Assembly: GCA_035509275.1 (NCBI GenBank) | Contig: DATJLU010000227.1 | Span: 1 to 64,000 of the forward strand | Reading direction: 5' to 3' | Source: DAHUYF01 sp035509275 | Lineage (GTDB): Bacteria; Pseudomonadota; Alphaproteobacteria; ATCC43930; CGMCC-115725 | Length of the DNA: 64,000 nucleotides | Shown here: positions 61,187 to 64,000 of the stretch, piece by piece | Numbering within the stretch: position 1 is the stretch's first letter | How the letters are laid out: each line of letters begins with the position of its first letter | Position numbers and translations under genes: made by a program | The notes under the pieces: model-generated | What the model was told of the DNA's origin: nothing | Seen by the model: the letters and a program-made list of their open reading frames with translations, nothing else | The model's database searches: none

Positions 61187-62083
61187 ATGGCCGCCAAGCG
61201 CATCCATCAGATGACCATCAAGGAATGGGAAGCCGCCTTCCCCGATGAGGATGCCTGCGCTGACTATCTGATGCGCCACCGTTGGTCCACGGTCATTCGC
61301 TGCCCCCGCTGCGGGAGCGTCAATATCGGCGCGGTCTCGACCATGACCTACCGCTGGCAGTGCTATACTTGCGCTCCCGATACGTCCTACCGGTTCTCCC
61401 ACATAACCGGGACCATCTTCGAGAACACGAATAAGCCGTTGCGGGACTGGTTCCGCGTCCTGCACATGATGGTCACCAGCAAGAAAGGCGTTTCGGCTCT
61501 TCAGGTTCACCGAACGATGGGATTCGGCTCCTATAAGACGGCTTGGTACATGTGCCATCGCATCCGGGCCGGTCTCGGCAATGAAGAGTTCCGGCGGCTG
61601 GTCGGCATCGTGGAAGTCGATGAGACCTATATCGGCGGCAGCACCAGCAACAAGCATGGGCCACGCGGTAAGCGCGGGCGCGGGACGAAGAACAAGGCCA
61701 TCATCATTGGTGCCGTGCAGCGGAAGGGGCCGGTTGTCGCCCGCGTCATCGCTAGGGCGGATCTGAAAACCCTCACCCGGTTCGTTACCGAAACTGTGTC
61801 GCACAAGGTCAGCCTGATCGCGACCGATGAACACATGGGCTACCGTGCACTGCCCAAGCACCTGCCCCACGGCTCCGTGACGCACAGCGCTGGCGAATAC
61901 GTTGTCGGAGCGATCCACACCAACACCATCGAAGGCTTCTGGTCGCTGATTAAGCGCGGCGTGGTCGGCACCTATCACAAGGTCAGCAAGAAGTACCTGC
62001 CGCTCTACGTTGCCGAGTTTCAGTTCCGGTATAACAACCGCGAGAACCCGGATATTTTCGGAGAGGCGGTCAGAGGATGCTGA
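61187..62083 (+). CDS. IS1595-family transposase
   Basis: 298 residues, apparently intact. The N-terminal zinc ribbon is CPRCGSVN ... CYTC (residues about 40-60), and the ISXO2-like catalytic core has acidic residues in VEVDETYIGG, IATDEHMGYR and the HTNTIEGFWSLIKRGVVGTYHKVS segment. The ending YVAEFQFRYNNRENPDIF is the family C-terminus. The ATG at 61187 follows AAGGAG. Confidence 0.93.
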   Translation: MAAKRIHQMTIKEWEAAFPDEDACADYLMRHRWSTVIRCPRCGSVNIGAVSTMTYRWQCYTCAPDTSYRFSHITGTIFENTNKPLRDWFRVLHMMVTSKKGVSALQVHRTMGFGSYKTAWYMCHRIRAGLGNEEFRRLVGIVEVDETYIGGSTSNKHGPRGKRGRGTKNKAIIIGAVQRKGPVVARVIARADLKTLTRFVTETVSHKVSLIATDEHMGYRALPKHLPHGSVTHSAGEYVVGAIHTNTIEGFWSLIKRGVVGTYHKVSKKYLPLYVAEFQFRYNNRENPDIFGEAVRGC

Positions 62084-62161
62084 CCAGTAGCCGGTCAGGG
62101 CTAGACTAGCACCATGAAATAGAAGCCAAGCCCCTATCACGCCAACTGCAATGCAGGTGAT

Positions 62162-62878
62162 ATGAAGCCACGAACATTTATTAGCCTTGTTAAGCGACGC
62201 GGCGAGAGCGCCAAGACCGGGAAGCATCAGCAAAAAACCGGCTATCGACGCGCCATATCCATAGTATGTGGATGGTATGCCAAGTACGTAAACTGGACGG
62301 CACTGGCTACTTGCGTCATAGCAGCGGCGACGATTTATGGCGTCATCGTCGCCGCTGGAACGTGGCACACCATCGGCGATCAGCTGGCCCAGATGCAGAC
62401 CGACTCCGCCAACGCCCACCAGCAAATGCTCGCCACGCTGAGGCCGTGGGTACTGGTCGCTGATACGCCAACGGTCGGCACCGTCAGTAGCGGCGCCCCC
62501 GCGTCCGCAATCACTCTCGCAATTACCTACAAACTGATAGGCCAATCCCCGGCTGGTAACGGCAAAGTCATTGCGTTTCTTTTGCGGGACACCAGAGGAT
62601 TTTCCGAGACCGAATACGTCAAAGACGTTGAAGACGTTAATGACCCGCAGCGGAGTTGCCCGGAGGCGGTGAAAAATAATCAATGGGTCCCATTCAATGC
62701 GTTTTCCGAGCAGCCTCAAATAGTCACCGCTAGCGGCACCGGTCCTTATGTCTTGGTCTGCGCACGTTACGACTGGTCTCTCGATCGAAGAAGCCATGGC
62801 ATCTTGGTCATGCTCTACCGATTGATCGGTAGTTCCGAGAAGCCCAGCCTGGACTTGCGCGCCAGTTACGCTGGTTAA
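62162..62878 (+). CDS. IS passenger: hypothetical single-pass membrane protein
   Basis: 238 residues; the family is not recognised. A basic N-terminus is followed by one membrane helix (WTALATCVIAAATIYGVIVAAG) and a helical segment (HTIGDQLAQMQTDSANAHQQMLATLRPWVLV), then a beta-rich domain of about 120 residues. This layout is common in hypothetical proteins of proteobacterial accessory DNA. The first 40 codons have lower third-position GC than the rest, and the AGGTG before the ATG is too close to be a good ribosome site, so the start is uncertain. It lies inside the IS, downstream of the transposase. Confidence 0.65.
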   Translation: MKPRTFISLVKRRGESAKTGKHQQKTGYRRAISIVCGWYAKYVNWTALATCVIAAATIYGVIVAAGTWHTIGDQLAQMQTDSANAHQQMLATLRPWVLVADTPTVGTVSSGAPASAITLAITYKLIGQSPAGNGKVIAFLLRDTRGFSETEYVKDVEDVNDPQRSCPEAVKNNQWVPFNAFSEQPQIVTASGTGPYVLVCARYDWSLDRRSHGILVMLYRLIGSSEKPSLDLRASYAG

Positions 62879-63022
62879 TCCATCGGCGAGCGCGCACCCG
62901 CCGAAAGCGACAACCAAGCAGGGGACAGCCGCCAATAGGAGGACTAGCGAAAGGTGAGAGCCGGCCTGTCGGAGCCATTTGTAACAATGACTCCGAAGAA
63001 AGTCAAATCCGGGCCAATCGCT

Positions 63023-63030
63023 TTCGGGAT
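63023..63030. repeat. target site duplication of the IS element, right copy
   Basis: TTCGGGAT, identical to 61107-61114, immediately after the right terminal repeat of the IS. Confidence 0.85.
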
Positions 63031-63043
63031 CGCCCTGCGCTGA
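63031..63043 (+). pseudogene. 3' part of the IS-interrupted 24-codon ORF
   Basis: Reads in frame after removal of the IS and one duplication copy; encodes the final residues (I)ALR and a TGA stop at 63041-63043, followed 24 bp later by a strong terminator. Confidence 0.35.
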
Positions 63044-63066
63044 GACGTTCAAGCAGCAACATCCCC

Positions 63067-63098
63067 AAGGCCCCGCCGGAACCGGACGGGGCCTTTTC
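63067..63098 (+). terminator. rho-independent terminator upstream of asd
   Basis: AAGGCCCCG, an inner CCGG-AA-CCGG hairpin, and CGGGGCC followed by TTTT. It is the strongest intrinsic terminator in the window, placed 43 bp before the asd start, so it either ends the small transcript disrupted by the IS or acts as an asd attenuator. Confidence 0.85.
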
Positions 63099-63140
63099 GT
63101 TAGCGGCGCTCGTCTCCGGCTTCTCTAGAGGAGAACGCGC

Positions 63141-64000
63141 ATGCAACCCCTGTCCCGCCCACCCGTCATTGCCATTGTCGGCGCCTCCGGCGCCGTCGGC
63201 GTGGAGTTGCTCCATTGTCTCGAGCGACGCCGCTTCCCCGTAGCGGCGCTTCGCCTCTTTGCATCGCCGCGCTCGGCCGGCCGCACGCTGGCTTTCGCCG
63301 GCTGCGAGCTGCCGATCGAGACGCTCGGCGAGGACAGCTTTGCCGGCGTCGATCTCGCGCTCTTTTCCGCCGGCAGCGAGGTCGCGCGGCGCTTTGCCCC
63401 ACGGGCGGTCACCGCCGGCGCGGTGGTGATCGACAATTCCTCGGCCTTTCGCCGCGACGCCGCCGTGCCGCTGGTGGTGCCGGAGATCAACGGCGCGCAC
63501 ATCGCCGCGCATCGCGGCATCATCGCCAACCCCAATTGCGTCGCCATCACCGCCGCCTTGCCGCTCTGGCCGATCCACCGCGTCAATCCGATCGCGCGCA
63601 TCGTGCTGGCGAGCTATCAGGCGGCCTCGGGCGCCGGCGCTCAGGCCGTGGCGGAGCTGCTGGACGCGACGCGGGCCTATCTCGACGGGCGCGAGCATGC
63701 CCCCCGCGTGCTGCTCCATCCGGCCGCCTTCAACCTCTTCAGCCATGACACGGCGATCGATCCCGCGACCGGCTACAACGTCGAAGAGACCAAGGTGATG
63801 GCCGAGTTGCGCAAGATCTTCGCCGCTCCCGATCTCCGCGTTGGCGCGACCTGCGTGCGCGTTCCCGTGTTGCGCGCCCATTCGGCGGCGATCACCATCG
63901 AATGCGCGCGACCGATCTCGCCGGAAAAAGCGCGCGCGCTGCTCGCCGCGGCGCCCGGAATTCGCGTTATCGACGATGCCGAGCGCAACCATTTCCCGAT
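63141..64000 (+). CDS. asd: aspartate-semialdehyde dehydrogenase, 3' end beyond window
   Basis: The first 286 codons are present. Asd reduces aspartyl phosphate to aspartate semialdehyde with NADPH, on the path to lysine, threonine, methionine and diaminopimelate. AIVGASGAVGVELLHCLERR is the NADP-binding motif, VIDNSSAFRRD follows, and the catalytic Cys is C133 in GIIANPNCVAITAALPL; YNVEETKVMAELRKIF and VRVPVLRAHSAAITIEC are further family segments. The ATG at 63141 follows AGGAG. The IS insertion 118 bp upstream has left the gene intact. Confidence 0.96.
   Translation, partial: MQPLSRPPVIAIVGASGAVGVELLHCLERRRFPVAALRLFASPRSAGRTLAFAGCELPIETLGEDSFAGVDLALFSAGSEVARRFAPRAVTAGAVVIDNSSAFRRDAAVPLVVPEINGAHIAAHRGIIANPNCVAITAALPLWPIHRVNPIARIVLASYQAASGAGAQAVAELLDATRAYLDGREHAPRVLLHPAAFNLFSHDTAIDPATGYNVEETKVMAELRKIFAAPDLRVGATCVRVPVLRAHSAAITIECARPISPEKARALLAAAPGIRVIDDAERNHFP

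Larger units (their letters stand above)
61115..63022 (+). mobile_element. IS1595-family insertion sequence with passenger gene
   Basis: 1908 bp. Left end GGCGATTATCCCGAACTTGA; the reverse complement of the right end is AGCGATTGGCCCGGATTTGA, giving imperfect terminal inverted repeats of about 25 bp. It is bounded by 8-bp direct repeats TTCGGGAT. It carries an intact IS1595-type transposase and a second ORF. IS1595 elements with passenger genes are known. Codon use in the passenger part is less GC-biased than in the host genes, in line with acquisition. The insertion falls between the radical SAM gene and asd. Confidence 0.88.

Noticed and set aside
1..64000. tRNA genes, rRNA genes or CRISPR arrays
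   Set aside because: No T-loop signature, rRNA segment or regularly spaced direct repeat was seen on either strand by reading; a tRNA could still be missed without a covariance search.

Overview
The window is high-GC DNA from one bacterial chromosome, most likely an alphaproteobacterium and possibly Rhodospirillales-like. Evidence: paired b and b' ATP synthase genes (atpI-atpB-atpE-atpF'-atpF), a ccrM-type GANTC methylase next to rnhB, the smc-dsbA-DUF721-mutY neighbourhood, a GTTC-N7-GTTC LexA-type box, EcfG-type promoters (GGAAC-N16/17-CGTT) and codon use with strong G/C at third positions. No rRNA, tRNA or CRISPR array was seen. The genus cannot be named from this sequence.

Layout. 1-1326 is the start of the division/cell-wall cluster read leftwards (rsmH fragment, mraZ with its 10-bp TGGGA operator array), then the RNase P RNA. 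1357-18006 is mixed: an N-acetylmuramoyl-alanine amidase, a TPP riboswitch driving an EamA permease, DUF445, a DTW-domain tRNA modification enzyme, a TPR-sulfotransferase, a HAD enzyme, a fused 5-oxoprolinase, a YghU-like GST, a Cys-nucleophile hydrolase, a ridA scrap, a methyltransferase, MFS and EamA exporters and an orphan OmpR-type regulator. 18247-19519 is an ECF sigma/anti-sigma pair.

20071-37967 is the core of the window: seven tightly packed genes, glgE (with an extra N-terminal GH13 domain), treS-maltokinase, glgB, glgX, treZ, malQ and treY. Together they can turn trehalose into branched alpha-glucan (TreS, maltokinase, GlgE, GlgB) and turn that glucan back into trehalose (GlgX, TreY, TreZ, with MalQ recycling short maltodextrins). 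No glgC/glgA or otsA/otsB is in the cluster. A good EcfG-type promoter lies upstream and a second one faces the anti-sigma gene, so a stress-induced compatible-solute and storage cycle is the natural reading.

38046-44633 holds creA, an LhgO-like oxidase, a class II aldolase-like gene, alanine dehydrogenase and a DUF3311/Na-solute symporter pair that may import alanine or related monocarboxylates, then a TerC-family protein. 44744-47142 is the Fo half of ATP synthase. 47423-53356 is smc-dsbA-DUF721 with divergent mutY. 53425-57445 has leuA with a candidate leader peptide and attenuator, then ccrM with six GANTC sites in its upstream region, and rnhB. 57671-60791 has a SAM hydrolase (DUF62), a lipase-like hydrolase and a radical SAM protein.

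At 61115-63022 an IS1595-family element with a passenger gene is inserted; its ends, terminal inverted repeats and 8-bp target duplication can all be read. Removing it restores a 24-codon small ORF followed by a clear rho-independent terminator. The window ends inside asd. Many gaps between genes carry palindromic dispersed repeats, several of them present twice.
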